A stretch of 64,000 nt of DNA from Flavobacterium sp. LHD-80 (GCF_030929605.1 NZ_JAVFVS010000001.1:620001-684000), one strand, 5' to 3'; positions 26,160-34,892 are shown, counted from the first letter of the stretch. Numbers and translations: made by a program. Notes: generated by a model from the sequence alone, not told the origin.

Positions 26160-28085
26160 ATGAAAAAAATATATAAACAACTGAGATTGCCAGTCGTATT
26201 GTTTTTGATCGTTTTCAATAACAGTATTTTGGCTCAAAATGCAAGTGGAAAAACAGAATGGTTTGACCCTGCTAAACCTGCAACGACTTATTGTAATCCT
26301 ATTAATATTGGCTACAATTTCACGACTTACAATCATAACGGAATTCCGTATTCACGCCGTTCAAGTGCCGATCCGGTAATTATTACTTATAAAGGCGAAT
26401 ATTATTTGTTTGCTACAAATCAAGCAGGTTTCTTTTGGAGTAAAGACATGTCAAATTGGAATTTCGTTTACGGAAGCTTTCAAAGACAACCGGGCGATGA
26501 CGACCAGTGTGCACCAGCTGCGTGGGTGGTAAATGATACTTTATTTTACGTTGGTTCTACTTGGAAAAGAGATCATCCAATCTGGAAAACGGCTGATCCA
26601 AAATCAGGGAGATGGACACGCCACGTTGATAAAGCAATGCTGCCAACTTGGGATCCAGCAATCTTTCAAGATGATGACAAAAAAGTATATATGTATTATG
26701 GATCAAGCGGAAAATTACCTCTTGTCGGTGTAGAAGTAGATTATAATACGTGGCTTCCAAAAGGAAATCAAGCCGATTATGCGACGTTGTATAAAGCAAC
26801 AGAAGTAGAAGACATCCAGAAACCTTACGGGCAAATTAAAGACGTTGCAATTCTAGATCCATCAGCTCATGGATGGGAGCGTTTTGGTCCAAATAATGAT
26901 ATGGAGCCAGCGCCTTGGGGAAATTTCATTGAAGGAGCTTGGATGACCAAACATAACGGAAAATATTATATGCAATATGGCGCGCCAGCAACCGAATTTA
27001 AAGGTTATGCAAATGGCGTTCATGTTGCTGATAATCCGTTAGGGCCTTTTAAGTATCAAAAACACAATCCGATGTCGTACAAACCTGGCGGATTTGTAAT
27101 TGGAGCGGGACACGGAAATACTTTTGCAGATAATTATGGAAATTATTGGAATACTGGAACATGCAAAATCTCAATTAAAGACCGTTTTGAACGTCGTATT
27201 GATATGTTTCCTGCTGGATTTGATAAAGATGACGTAATGTATTCTATTACAGCTTACGGAGACTTTCCAATCGTCCTTCCAACTGGCGAGCGCGATCAGA
27301 CAAAAGGTGCTTCATCTGGATGGATGTTGCTTTCGTACAAAAAGCCTGTAACAGTTTCTTCATTTGAAGAATGCATGGAAGTAGAAACACACAGAATGGA
27401 CAACGGAGGCAAAAAAGTCTATGAGAAATTTTGTTACGGAGCAGAAAACCTTACCGATGAAAATATCCAAACGTATTGGTCTGCTAAAACAAGTAATCCT
27501 GGTGAATGGCTTCAACTCGATTTGGGCAGAAAAATGGAAATAAAGGCGCTACAGATCAATTATGCTGATCATAAAGCCACACAGTACAATAAAGCAATGG
27601 ATATTTATTATCAATACAAAATATTCATGTCTGATGATGCTGTAAACTGGACTTTGGTTGTCGATAAATCTAAAAATGATAAAGATGTGCCTCATGATTA
27701 TGTAGAGCTTACAAAATCAATTAAAGCGCGTTACATCAAAATGGAAAACATTCATAATGCATCTGGATTGTTTGCGATTTCTGATTTCAGAGTTTTTGGA
27801 AATGGATTGGCAGAAAAACCGAAAGCTGTTGCTTCATTTAAAGTAGACAGAAATAAAACAGATTCAAGAAATGCAATGATTTCGTGGAAAAAACAAAATG
27901 ATGCCGTTGGATACAATATTTATTACGGAATTGCTCCTGATAAATTGTACAACAGTATTATGGTTTATGGCGAGAATTCATATGATTTTAGAGGACTGGA
28001 TAAAGGAACAAAATATTATTTCACAATTGAACCTTTTAATGAAAACGGCATTGGAGCAAGAAATAAGCTTATTGAAGTAAAATAA
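26160..28085 (+). CDS. GH43-like glycosidase with F5/8C and FN3 domains
   Basis: This 641-aa exported protein has a signal ending ILAQ, then a five-bladed propeller domain (residues ~40-390) of the GH43 type. The likely general base Asp lies in RRSSADPVI, the second Asp in LPTWDPAIFQDDD, and the general acid Glu in FIEGAWMTKHNGKYY. A discoidin (F5/8 type C, CBM32-like) domain follows (~410-555, with ENIQTYWSAKTSNPGEWLQLDLG). A fibronectin type III domain ends the protein. GH43 enzymes usually cleave arabinosides or xylosides, yet members with this layout have varied targets. It follows the GDPD gene by 31 bp and could act on a side chain of the same glycan. Confidence 0.87.
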   Translation: MKKIYKQLRLPVVLFLIVFNNSILAQNASGKTEWFDPAKPATTYCNPINIGYNFTTYNHNGIPYSRRSSADPVIITYKGEYYLFATNQAGFFWSKDMSNWNFVYGSFQRQPGDDDQCAPAAWVVNDTLFYVGSTWKRDHPIWKTADPKSGRWTRHVDKAMLPTWDPAIFQDDDKKVYMYYGSSGKLPLVGVEVDYNTWLPKGNQADYATLYKATEVEDIQKPYGQIKDVAILDPSAHGWERFGPNNDMEPAPWGNFIEGAWMTKHNGKYYMQYGAPATEFKGYANGVHVADNPLGPFKYQKHNPMSYKPGGFVIGAGHGNTFADNYGNYWNTGTCKISIKDRFERRIDMFPAGFDKDDVMYSITAYGDFPIVLPTGERDQTKGASSGWMLLSYKKPVTVSSFEECMEVETHRMDNGGKKVYEKFCYGAENLTDENIQTYWSAKTSNPGEWLQLDLGRKMEIKALQINYADHKATQYNKAMDIYYQYKIFMSDDAVNWTLVVDKSKNDKDVPHDYVELTKSIKARYIKMENIHNASGLFAISDFRVFGNGLAEKPKAVASFKVDRNKTDSRNAMISWKKQNDAVGYNIYYGIAPDKLYNSIMVYGENSYDFRGLDKGTKYYFTIEPFNENGIGARNKLIEVK

Positions 28086-28154
28086 GTTTATTGGTCTGAA
28101 AAATAGTTCAAAACTATATACTTTAGTGCATTTCGTTTTCAGCTTCTAAAAGTT

Positions 28155-28220
28155 TTTAACCGCAAATTGCACAAATTCACACAAATTAATTTGCGAAAAT
28201 TTGTGTGATTTGTGGTTAAA
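28155..28220. repeat. Palindromic CACAAATT intergenic element
   Basis: Left arm 28155-28177 pairs with right arm 28198-28220 with three mismatches in 23. Both arms contain TTTAACC and CACAAATT. The rest of the 28086-28436 gap holds no gene that I can support. Similar elements occur at 45354 and 49234. Confidence 0.7.
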
Positions 28221-28436
28221 TTAAGCTTTAAAATCTTGCAGATTTTAAGTCTGTTGACCAAACCTATGAACTTCAAGTTTGCAATGGTTTAGTTTATTAA
28301 AAATCATAAAGACTCTGATTATAAATTTAAGGATTTGTAATTGGAGTTTTTTTTTGCGAAAAGGTTGCGAAAAAACTCTGACAGATGTAAAGAATTTTGT
28401 TCCTTTGTGATAACCCAAAAAAATGCTATAAAAACT

Positions 28437-29828
28437 ATGAAAAAAACGATTCTTTTAACTGCTTTAGTTTTAAATGGATTGACCGCGTCCTTTGCTCAGT
28501 CAAATGATGAAAAAAACATTAAATTATTCTATAAAAAAGCTTTAACCGAAGCTAAATGTTATTCTTGGTTAGAATATCTTTCAAATGATATTGGAAGCCG
28601 TTTATCTGGATCAAAAGGTGCAGCAGAAGGCGTAGAATACACTAAAAGACAATTAGAAAGTTTAGGCCTTGATAAAGTCTATTTGCAAGAAGTTATGGTT
28701 CCTCACTGGGTTCGCGGTGAAAAGGAAACAGCTTTTATTTTAGATGGAAAAGTAAAAACGGCTGTGCCAATTTGTGCATTAGGAGCTTCTGTTGCAACCC
28801 CAAAAGCAGGAATTACTGCAGAAGTAATCGAAGTACAAAGTCTTGACGAATTAAAAACACTTGGCGATAAAGTAAAAGGTAAAATTGTGTTTTTTAACAG
28901 ACCAATGAATCCTGAAAACGTTGGGACTTTTAATTCTTATTCTGAAGCAGGAGATCAAAGAAGAAGTGGTGCAAAAGAAGCAGCGAAACTTGGAGCAGTT
29001 GGTGCAATTGTGCGTTCGTTAAACTTACGTTTAGATGATTTTCCGCATGCTGGAAATCAAAGCTATGGCGATTTGCCAAAAGAACAATATATTCCAGCAG
29101 CTGCAATTAGTACAAATGGTGCTGAGTTATTGAGTAAAACATTAAAAGCAAATCCAACTATAAAATTGTATTTCAAACAATCATGCGAAACATTGCCAGA
29201 TGTATTGTCATACAATGTTATCGGAGAATTAAAAGGAACAGTTACGCCGGAGAACATTATTGTTGTTGGCGGACACTTGGATTCTTGGGATTTAGCTGAT
29301 GGTTCTCATGATGATGGAGCAGGAGTAGTGCAAAGTATGGAGGTAGTTCGTATTTTGAAAAACCTAAACTACAAACCAAAAAATACAATTCGCGTTGTTT
29401 TGTTTATGAATGAAGAAAACGGAGGAAAAGGCGGTGCGAAATATGAAGAAGTTTCAAAACAAAAGAACGAGAATCATATTTTTGCTTTAGAAAGTGATTC
29501 TGGCGGATTTACACCACGAGGATTTTCAATCGAAGCTGATGATGCAAACTTCAAAAAACTGCAAGAATACAAGTCTCTTTTTGAGCCTTATTTAATTCAC
29601 AATTTTACAAAAGGACACGCAGGATCAGATATTGAGCATTTAACTTCAAAAACGATTGTTAAAGCTGGTTTACAGCCAGATTCACAACGTTACTTTGATT
29701 ATCACCACGCGGCAAATGATAAATTTGATGCAATCAATAAAAGAGAATTAGAGCTTGGTGCAGCAACAATGACATCATTAATCTATTTAGTTGATCAAAA
29801 CGGAATTACGCTTCCAACAGCAAACTAA
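28437..29828 (+). CDS. Exported M28-family metallopeptidase
   Basis: The start is set at the ATG at 28437, which gives MKKTILLTALVLNGLTASFAQ, a normal signal peptide; the longer frame from 28341 adds 32 unlike residues. The 463-aa protein has a protease-associated insert (residues ~130-270) and a C-terminal di-zinc domain. Metal and catalytic residues are visible in VVGGHLDSWD, SHDDGAG, MNEENGGKG, ALESDSGG and FDYHHAANDKFD. It resembles carboxypeptidase Q/aminopeptidase-type M28 enzymes that trim peptides in the periplasm. It stands alone, between the PUL and a convergent gene, separated by a bidirectional terminator. Confidence 0.93.
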   Translation: MKKTILLTALVLNGLTASFAQSNDEKNIKLFYKKALTEAKCYSWLEYLSNDIGSRLSGSKGAAEGVEYTKRQLESLGLDKVYLQEVMVPHWVRGEKETAFILDGKVKTAVPICALGASVATPKAGITAEVIEVQSLDELKTLGDKVKGKIVFFNRPMNPENVGTFNSYSEAGDQRRSGAKEAAKLGAVGAIVRSLNLRLDDFPHAGNQSYGDLPKEQYIPAAAISTNGAELLSKTLKANPTIKLYFKQSCETLPDVLSYNVIGELKGTVTPENIIVVGGHLDSWDLADGSHDDGAGVVQSMEVVRILKNLNYKPKNTIRVVLFMNEENGGKGGAKYEEVSKQKNENHIFALESDSGGFTPRGFSIEADDANFKKLQEYKSLFEPYLIHNFTKGHAGSDIEHLTSKTIVKAGLQPDSQRYFDYHHAANDKFDAINKRELELGAATMTSLIYLVDQNGITLPTAN

Positions 29829-29847
29829 ATATCAATATAATTGAAAT

Positions 29848-29881
29848 AAAAAAGCTATGAGTTTTTGCTCATAGCTTTTTT
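29848..29881. terminator. Bidirectional terminator
   Basis: GCTATGAG and CTCATAGC form a perfect 8-bp stem with A runs on the left and T runs on the right. It lies between two convergent genes and can end both transcripts. Confidence 0.85.
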
Positions 29882-29900
29882 GCTTTTATAGTGTGTATGT

Positions 29901-30578
29901 TTAATAAGTATCAATCACAGTTTTTAATAAATTAGAATTGGCAAGATCTACAGGTGCTACAACTTTTTCATCTAACGGAATTTCATTTCCATACCTTTCT
30001 TTTACAATTTTCTGAACTCTTTCATCAGTTAAATTAAAATCTTTTAGTTGTTTGAGTTTTGACAATTCGATGCCGGCAGCGTTTTTATATATTTTCCAAA
30101 CCAATTCAGAACAATAAATTCTAGTATCCGTCCATTCAAAGTAAGCATCATATTCTTTGCCGTTAAATTGCTGACTGTAATCTTTCATTTTTTGCAAAGA
30201 TACAGGAGTTAAAACTTCAGTTGCATTTTTCAATCTTTTTACAAGATATTTATTGTCTTTCCCATGCTGAATCCAATCTTCTAAACGAGTTAATTTTACA
30301 GGCTGAACGGCTTCAAAAACAAATAAATCTCCGTTCATTTTATAAATAATGCCACAATGTGAAAATTTAGAATTTGTGGCAATTCGAACCGCTTCGCATT
30401 GAGGAGATTGTGAGGTCTGAAAAATAATATCGCCATCCTGAATTTTCTCAAAAGCTACATTTTCAATCTTTTTACCCGAAAATGGATTATTTGGAAAAAC
30501 TTTCATTGTAACAAAAAGCGCGCACCCAAAACTGAGTAAAAAAGTAATAATAAGAAAAAGGTATTTTGGTCTTTTCAT
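29901..30578 (-). CDS. YiiX-like permuted NlpC/P60 cysteine hydrolase
   Basis: This 225-aa protein has one N-terminal hydrophobic anchor (YLFLIITFLLSFGCALFV) and then a permuted papain-like domain. The catalytic His is in NSKFSHCGI and the Cys in IYCSELVW, in the His-before-Cys order of YiiX/YebB-like proteins. QDGDIIFQTSQSP at the start of the domain is also typical. The family is thought to hydrolyse amide or ester bonds in lipids or cell-wall peptides, though the substrate is mostly unknown. It is convergent with the M28 gene and has about 120 bp to the outer-membrane protein gene upstream. Confidence 0.85.
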   Translation of the reverse strand: MKRPKYLFLIITFLLSFGCALFVTMKVFPNNPFSGKKIENVAFEKIQDGDIIFQTSQSPQCEAVRIATNSKFSHCGIIYKMNGDLFVFEAVQPVKLTRLEDWIQHGKDNKYLVKRLKNATEVLTPVSLQKMKDYSQQFNGKEYDAYFEWTDTRIYCSELVWKIYKNAAGIELSKLKQLKDFNLTDERVQKIVKERYGNEIPLDEKVVAPVDLANSNLLKTVIDTY

Positions 30579-30642
30579 GTTTAAATTTTAAAAATTAAAA
30601 GTATAATTTATTCTTTAGTTTTCATCCGGAATTAACATAAAC

Positions 30643-30680
30643 AAAAAAGCAGAATCTCAAATGAATGAAATTCTGCTTTT
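30643..30680 (-). terminator. Terminator of the outer-membrane protein gene
   Basis: GCAGAAT and ATTCTGC form a stem with flanking A and T runs, reading on the minus strand 20 bp after the stop of the gene at 30700-31605. Confidence 0.65.
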
Positions 30681-30699
30681 AATATTGTAATAAAACCTT

Positions 30700-31605
30700 T
30701 TAGATTCTGAAAATTCCTCCAACCGCAATAATTCGTTGAAAATACGTAAAGTGTTGAGAAGCTTTATCTTCATTGCTTACCGTAGTTTTGATATCCTGCA
30801 TGTCAATATAGCCACCTTTCAATTCTCCTTGAACATAGAAGTGTTTGAAAAAAGTAATGTTTAGACCTGCTTTTGCAGAAATGCCATAACCAGAAACATG
30901 AAAATCATCGTGACGTTCTTTGCCTAAAAGAGTTGTATTGGTTTTTGGATATAAAACTCCCGCACCAAGACCTTCAGTTAAGTTGATTTGGACTTTATCA
31001 ATATTTGGCAATCCAAACCATTTAGAAATATCATCAAATCGCGCAACTTCAGTATTAATGTAATTCAAACCATCTGTATGTTCGTACATTAAAAAAGCTG
31101 GACCATTTGGTGGCATAATACCATTCTCATAACCACCTTCCTGAGCACCACCTTGAGACATATCTACAGGTGTATTATTGTAAGTTCCATTGTAAATTGA
31201 GCCAGGATCATTTGCAGGCAAATTGATGTTTCCAGTCACATTTGCAATTTGATTCTGTGTCATTACATATTTCATGTGGTCAACACCAATTGTAACACTG
31301 TAATGATCACTAAAAAAATAACCTAATCTTAAATTTGTCTGAGGAATTGTCATATTTGCAGGATTAATATAATCTACATGCCATCCTTTTGGTTTGTCAT
31401 GAGCTTCCATATTATCAACCGTAAAGTTGTAATCCTTACCTCTAAAGTTTACATCAGATTTTGAGTAACTTTCTCTATTTCCACCCCACATAACAAAGAA
31501 TTTTCCTTTATTGTGTGCAGCGTATTTTTGTACTGGTATTTCTTCCTGAGCAAATGTGTTTAAAGAAACACAAGCCAGAAGGAAAAATAAAATTTTTGTT
31601 TTCAA
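30700..31605 (-). CDS. Putative outer-membrane beta-barrel protein
   Basis: This 301-aa protein has a signal peptide (LFFLLACVSLNTFAQEE). The only start before it is a TTG at 31605, since a stop lies four codons upstream and no ATG is available. The rest is rich in alternating aromatic strands (for example NLRLGYFFSDHYSVTIGVDHMKY, FYVQGELKGGYIDM) and ends in GGIFRI, as expected of a small beta barrel. A long glycine/asparagine-rich loop lies in the middle. No family name can be given. It directly follows kdsA with 20 bp between, so it may be cotranscribed with the LPS precursor gene. Confidence 0.75.
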   Translation of the reverse strand: MKTKILFFLLACVSLNTFAQEEIPVQKYAAHNKGKFFVMWGGNRESYSKSDVNFRGKDYNFTVDNMEAHDKPKGWHVDYINPANMTIPQTNLRLGYFFSDHYSVTIGVDHMKYVMTQNQIANVTGNINLPANDPGSIYNGTYNNTPVDMSQGGAQEGGYENGIMPPNGPAFLMYEHTDGLNYINTEVARFDDISKWFGLPNIDKVQINLTEGLGAGVLYPKTNTTLLGKERHDDFHVSGYGISAKAGLNITFFKHFYVQGELKGGYIDMQDIKTTVSNEDKASQHFTYFQRIIAVGGIFRI

Positions 31606-31625
31606 AGAACTTGAGTATTATAAAT

Positions 31626-32444
31626 TTAGAATGAGTTAACTGTTTTTCTGATAGCAACTAATTTGGTCATCAAGCCTTCAAAATAGTCTAAATGAAGCAT
31701 ATTAGCACCGTCGCTTTTTGCATTTGCAGGATCAAAATGTGTTTCGATAAAAATACCATCAACGCCAACAGCAATACCGGCTTTAGCAACTGTTTCGATC
31801 ATATCTGGTCTTCCTCCAGTTACACCTGCTGTTTGATTTGGCTGTTGTAAAGAATGTGTTACATCTAAAACCGTAGATGCATATTGTTGCATAGTAGGAA
31901 TTCCTCTAAAATCAACAATCATGTCTTGGTACCCAAACATCGTCCCGCGATCTGTAACCATAACATTTTCATTATTACAGTCTAAAACTTTTTGAACCGC
32001 ATGTTTCATGCTTTCCGGACTCATAAACTGCCCTTTTTTCAAGTTTACCACTTTTCCAGTATTTGCAGCTGCCACAACAAGATCTGTCTGGCGAACTAAA
32101 AATGCAGGAATTTGTAAAACATCAACATATTGAGCTGCCATGTCAGCATCTTCATTTGTGTGAATATCAGTAACCGTTGGAACGTGAAAAGTCTCCGAAA
32201 CTTTTCTTAAAATTTTTAAAGCTTTTTCATCGCCAATTCCAGAAAAACTGTCAATTCTAGAACGGTTAGCTTTTTTAAAAGATCCTTTAAATACATAAGG
32301 AATCTGAAGTTTGTCGGTAATACCAACTAATTTTTCAGCAATTCTTAGTGCCATTTCTTCTCCTTCGATCGCGCAAGGCCCCGCCAATAAAAAGAAATTT
32401 CCGCTGTCAGTATGCTTAATTTGTGGAATATGTTGTATGTTCAT
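31626..32444 (-). CDS. kdsA: 3-deoxy-8-phosphooctulonate synthase
   Basis: This 272-aa protein condenses phosphoenolpyruvate with arabinose 5-phosphate to KDO 8-phosphate, the first step to the KDO of lipopolysaccharide. The signature FFLLAGPCAIEGEEMA is near residue 18, YVFKGSFKKANRSR near 50, and TDRGTMFGY and GGRPDMIETVAKAG are present. Length is normal for KdsA, and the absence of a DAHP-synthase N-terminal regulatory part separates it from AroG-type paralogues. A TACCTTTG promoter box lies 21 bp upstream. Confidence 0.95.
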   Translation of the reverse strand: MNIQHIPQIKHTDSGNFFLLAGPCAIEGEEMALRIAEKLVGITDKLQIPYVFKGSFKKANRSRIDSFSGIGDEKALKILRKVSETFHVPTVTDIHTNEDADMAAQYVDVLQIPAFLVRQTDLVVAAANTGKVVNLKKGQFMSPESMKHAVQKVLDCNNENVMVTDRGTMFGYQDMIVDFRGIPTMQQYASTVLDVTHSLQQPNQTAGVTGGRPDMIETVAKAGIAVGVDGIFIETHFDPANAKSDGANMLHLDYFEGLMTKLVAIRKTVNSF

Positions 32445-32464
32445 AATATGATTTTTTGACAGTG

Positions 32465-32472
32465 CAAAGGTA
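32465..32472 (-). promoter_or_regulatory. -7 promoter box of kdsA
   Basis: TACCTTTG (minus strand) fits the Bacteroidetes -7 consensus and lies 21 bp before the start codon. A -33 TTTG at standard spacing is not apparent. Confidence 0.5.
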
Positions 32473-32519
32473 GTTATGATTTATGAATAGCTGATGAAGA
32501 TTTAAGTTTTTTTTAAGAA

Positions 32520-32671
32520 CCCCGATAGCTATCGGGGCTACTATCCGCTGTAATCTTTTTCTCTAAAACCTTTTTTTATTGGTCTTTGCAGGAGCTTCCG
32601 TTGGTCGCTCTGCAAAAACCATAAAAAATAGGTTTTCTCAAAAAAGGATTTCCGCTACTATCAGGGCTAGG
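32520..32671. repeat. ~150-bp intergenic palindromic element
   Basis: The element begins with the perfect 18-bp palindrome CCCCGATAGCTATCGGGG (32520-32537). Its core is a long imperfect stem in which AAAACC...TTTGCAGGAGC (32566-32595) pairs with GCTCTGCAAAAACC...GGTTTT (about 32607-32636). It ends with TTTCCGCTACTATCAGGGCT, echoing CTACTATCCGCT at the left. It has no coding potential and resembles a REP/MITE-like repeat. Confidence 0.65.
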
Positions 32672-32698
32672 AGTTTAGTGGAATTATGAGAAATTAAG

Positions 32699-33121
32699 TT
32701 AATTAAAAGTTTGAATAATTTCTTTTCGTGAGTTTATTTTTGCTTCAATTTCTTCTAGCGCTTCTTCTGCAGGAATTCTGTTTGCAATTGTTTTTATGAT
32801 TAAAAAATCATCAGAAGAAATTGCTCTAATCTCGCAGTATTTTTTTTTATTTTGCTGAATGATCAATTCCTTAATATCATCCAGTTTTATCCTTTTTTTT
32901 ATTTTTATAAAGCCAAAAGGCGAAATATAAATTCCTGAAATTATTTCATTTCCTTTTAATTTAACGGAATTAGAAATATTTAGGAAAATTAAAATGAAAT
33001 AAACCCATATTACTTTTTCGAAAAAATCAGAATGAAAATCAAAGAACAGCCCAATTATTGGAGCTGAAATAAATAGCAAATAAAATATCGGATGTATTAA
33101 TTCTTCTTTATTTAATGTCAT
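32699..33121 (-). CDS. Small membrane protein of unknown function
   Basis: This 140-aa protein has two hydrophobic segments near the N-terminus (HPIFYLLFISAPIIGLFFDF and VIWVYFILIFLNI) and then a soluble beta-rich part (ISGIYISPFGFIKIKKRIKLDDIKELII) with a PH-like flavour. It ends in a charged tail. The pattern of two membrane segments followed by a small PH-type domain is common in uncharacterised Bacteroidetes proteins. No function is known. It stands between an arylamine acetyltransferase gene and a repeat element. Confidence 0.65.
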   Translation of the reverse strand: MTLNKEELIHPIFYLLFISAPIIGLFFDFHSDFFEKVIWVYFILIFLNISNSVKLKGNEIISGIYISPFGFIKIKKRIKLDDIKELIIQQNKKKYCEIRAISSDDFLIIKTIANRIPAEEALEEIEAKINSRKEIIQTFN

Positions 33122-33149
33122 ACTATTTCATTTTTCAAATTTCTTAGAT

Positions 33150-33944
33150 TTACAAATCTTTCAAATTAAACTCAGTTTCAAGAATACTTTTCAAATCATC
33201 ATTTTCAAACGGAGCAACTTCGGTTTTGCCATTTATTATAGACTTCACTGAATTTTTAAACAATATTTTTTTACCTAATGGATTCTGTAAAACCACAATT
33301 AAGTTTTGAGTAAAAAAAGAATCCGGATGTGAGTAATTATAATAATTGGCAGGTTTAAAATCAATCCATCTTTGAGGAGAAAGATTAAATGAATACAAAT
33401 TAGACCATTCTTTTCCAACTAAAATTTGAAGCAAATATTCGTCATCCTCAGTTTTGATTAAAATAAAAGTATCAGAATCATGCTGAATTTCCTTTCCAGT
33501 TTCACTGAGTTTTAAAGGTTCCCGAATACTATTACCGCCAAAACCCAAATCAATCAAATAATCTTCATTTTCGATTGTTGCAATAATACCAAAATGAGTT
33601 TTAGCATTTTCTCCTGGATTCACCATTGGCCTTGCCGCAATATAATAATGCGGAATCCCGATTTCCTGTAGCGCTAATGAAAATATTCCATTAATCTGAT
33701 AACAATATCCACCACGATTTTTATTAACGATTTGATCTACAATATCGTCACCAGCGAGCGAAATAATTTTGCCAGCTTGAACATCTATATTTTCAAAAGG
33801 AACAGAAAATAATTGAGATTGCATTAGTTTTTTGATTCCTGCAAAATTTAATTCGATTTCTCCCGAAAAATTGATTCGGTTTAAATATTGCTGTAAATTG
33901 AAACTTGAAGCTTCAATTTTATATTGATCTTTTGATTGTGTCAT
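33150..33944 (-). CDS. Arylamine N-acetyltransferase
   Basis: This 264-aa protein has the NAT Cys-His-Asp triad: Cys in NRGGYCYQ near residue 71, His in KTHFG near 109, and Asp in YLIDLGFGG near 125. The N-terminal YLNRINFSGE and VPFENIDVQ are also typical. The enzyme transfers acetyl from acetyl-CoA to arylamines or hydrazines. Its natural substrate in this organism is unknown. Length is normal. It is followed 28 bp later on the minus strand by the small membrane protein. Confidence 0.93.
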   Translation of the reverse strand: MTQSKDQYKIEASSFNLQQYLNRINFSGEIELNFAGIKKLMQSQLFSVPFENIDVQAGKIISLAGDDIVDQIVNKNRGGYCYQINGIFSLALQEIGIPHYYIAARPMVNPGENAKTHFGIIATIENEDYLIDLGFGGNSIREPLKLSETGKEIQHDSDTFILIKTEDDEYLLQILVGKEWSNLYSFNLSPQRWIDFKPANYYNYSHPDSFFTQNLIVVLQNPLGKKILFKNSVKSIINGKTEVAPFENDDLKSILETEFNLKDL

Positions 33945-34094
33945 TGTAACTTAATTTTGATCGTTTCTGCGTGAAACTTTGAATTAATAGCATAATAAAA
34001 ATATGCTTATGGTAAAGTTACAACTTCGCGAGGTTTGAATTTGATTTTTTTTCGTCTTTATGAAAGAAGAATAAGTTCAAGTTAGCGATAAAGA

Positions 34095-34409
34095 TTATTT
34101 CTCGTAAGATCGTTTAATAAAATATTGAACTATAATAACAATGATAAGAATTAATGTAAACAAAAACGAAAAGAAAATTATTCCCATCATTCCCATTCCG
34201 CATCTAAAAGTTTCTTCTTGGAGATTTTCGTTGAAATTATATGAAGCCACAGAACAAGCCAATATTGTTAATACAAATTGTAATATCAAACTGAATAGTG
34301 AAATAGTTCCCAATTTAAATGAAATACTCTCTGCAATAGCTTTTCTTCCAAAAATAAGCTGAAAAAATAAAGGTGAAAGAATTAAAATAAATGGAGATAT
34401 ACCGTACAT
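34095..34409 (-). CDS. Small hydrophobic membrane protein
   Basis: This 104-aa protein is mostly hydrophobic, with three segments: ISPFILILSPLFFQLIF, LGTISLFSLILQFVLTILACSV and MGMMGIIFFSFLFTLILIIVIIV. It ends in a basic tail (KRSYEK), which suggests a cytoplasmic C-terminus. The neighbouring lipoprotein gene starts the same strand and lies 30 bp upstream. No family was recognised. Codon use matches the neighbours, and the antisense frame is shorter and unlike a protein. Confidence 0.55.
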   Translation of the reverse strand: MYGISPFILILSPLFFQLIFGRKAIAESISFKLGTISLFSLILQFVLTILACSVASYNFNENLQEETFRCGMGMMGIIFFSFLFTLILIIVIIVQYFIKRSYEK

Positions 34410-34439
34410 ATTAGATGGTTGGTTTTTTATTTATGAATT

Positions 34440-34892
34440 TTACTCTTTCTTCAATCCCAATCCCATCGGAACCATTAAAATTCCTTTTTCATAAACATTT
34501 AAATAAAGCGTAATAGGTTTCTTTTGACCTTCCCAAGTCAGTTCGTAAACGTTTAAAAATCCAGCTCCCATATCGCTTCTTTTTGTTGGAAAAGGACAAC
34601 AAGTTTCTAAGCGTTTGTAGGTGATTTTTTCTCCGTTTGGACCAGTAAGAGCGTTAAGGAAACGCGTTTCGTTCAAGGTTTCGTCTTTGGTATTTCTGTA
34701 AAAAATATTTACCGGATAATCAGGATCGTAGCCGTATTTTTTGTCTTTGGCAAAAAGTGTAATGGCAAACGTATTGTCTTTCTTCAGTATTAGATCAGGT
34801 GCATTATCATCTACATTTTTCAATGTCGATTTGGTGCTAATGCAGGAAGTCGCACTGATTAATAAAATTAAAAAGAAGAATATTTTTTTCAT
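34440..34892 (-). CDS. Lipoprotein of unknown function
   Basis: The start is set at the ATG at 34892 (MKKIFFFLILLISATSC), which gives a clean lipoprotein signal; the longer frame adds eight residues with no merit. The 150-aa product has a beta-rich mature part with YPVNIFYRNTKDET, a cysteine pair in LETCCPFPTKR and VYELTWEGQKKPITLYLNVYEKG. I do not recognise a family. It lies on the same strand as a small membrane protein downstream. Confidence 0.7.
   Translation of the reverse strand: MKKIFFFLILLISATSCISTKSTLKNVDDNAPDLILKKDNTFAITLFAKDKKYGYDPDYPVNIFYRNTKDETLNETRFLNALTGPNGEKITYKRLETCCPFPTKRSDMGAGFLNVYELTWEGQKKPITLYLNVYEKGILMVPMGLGLKKE

Noticed and set aside
28341-28436. Longer N-terminus for the M28 peptidase
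   Set aside because: The extra 32 residues precede a perfect signal peptide and would bury it, so the start was moved to 28437.
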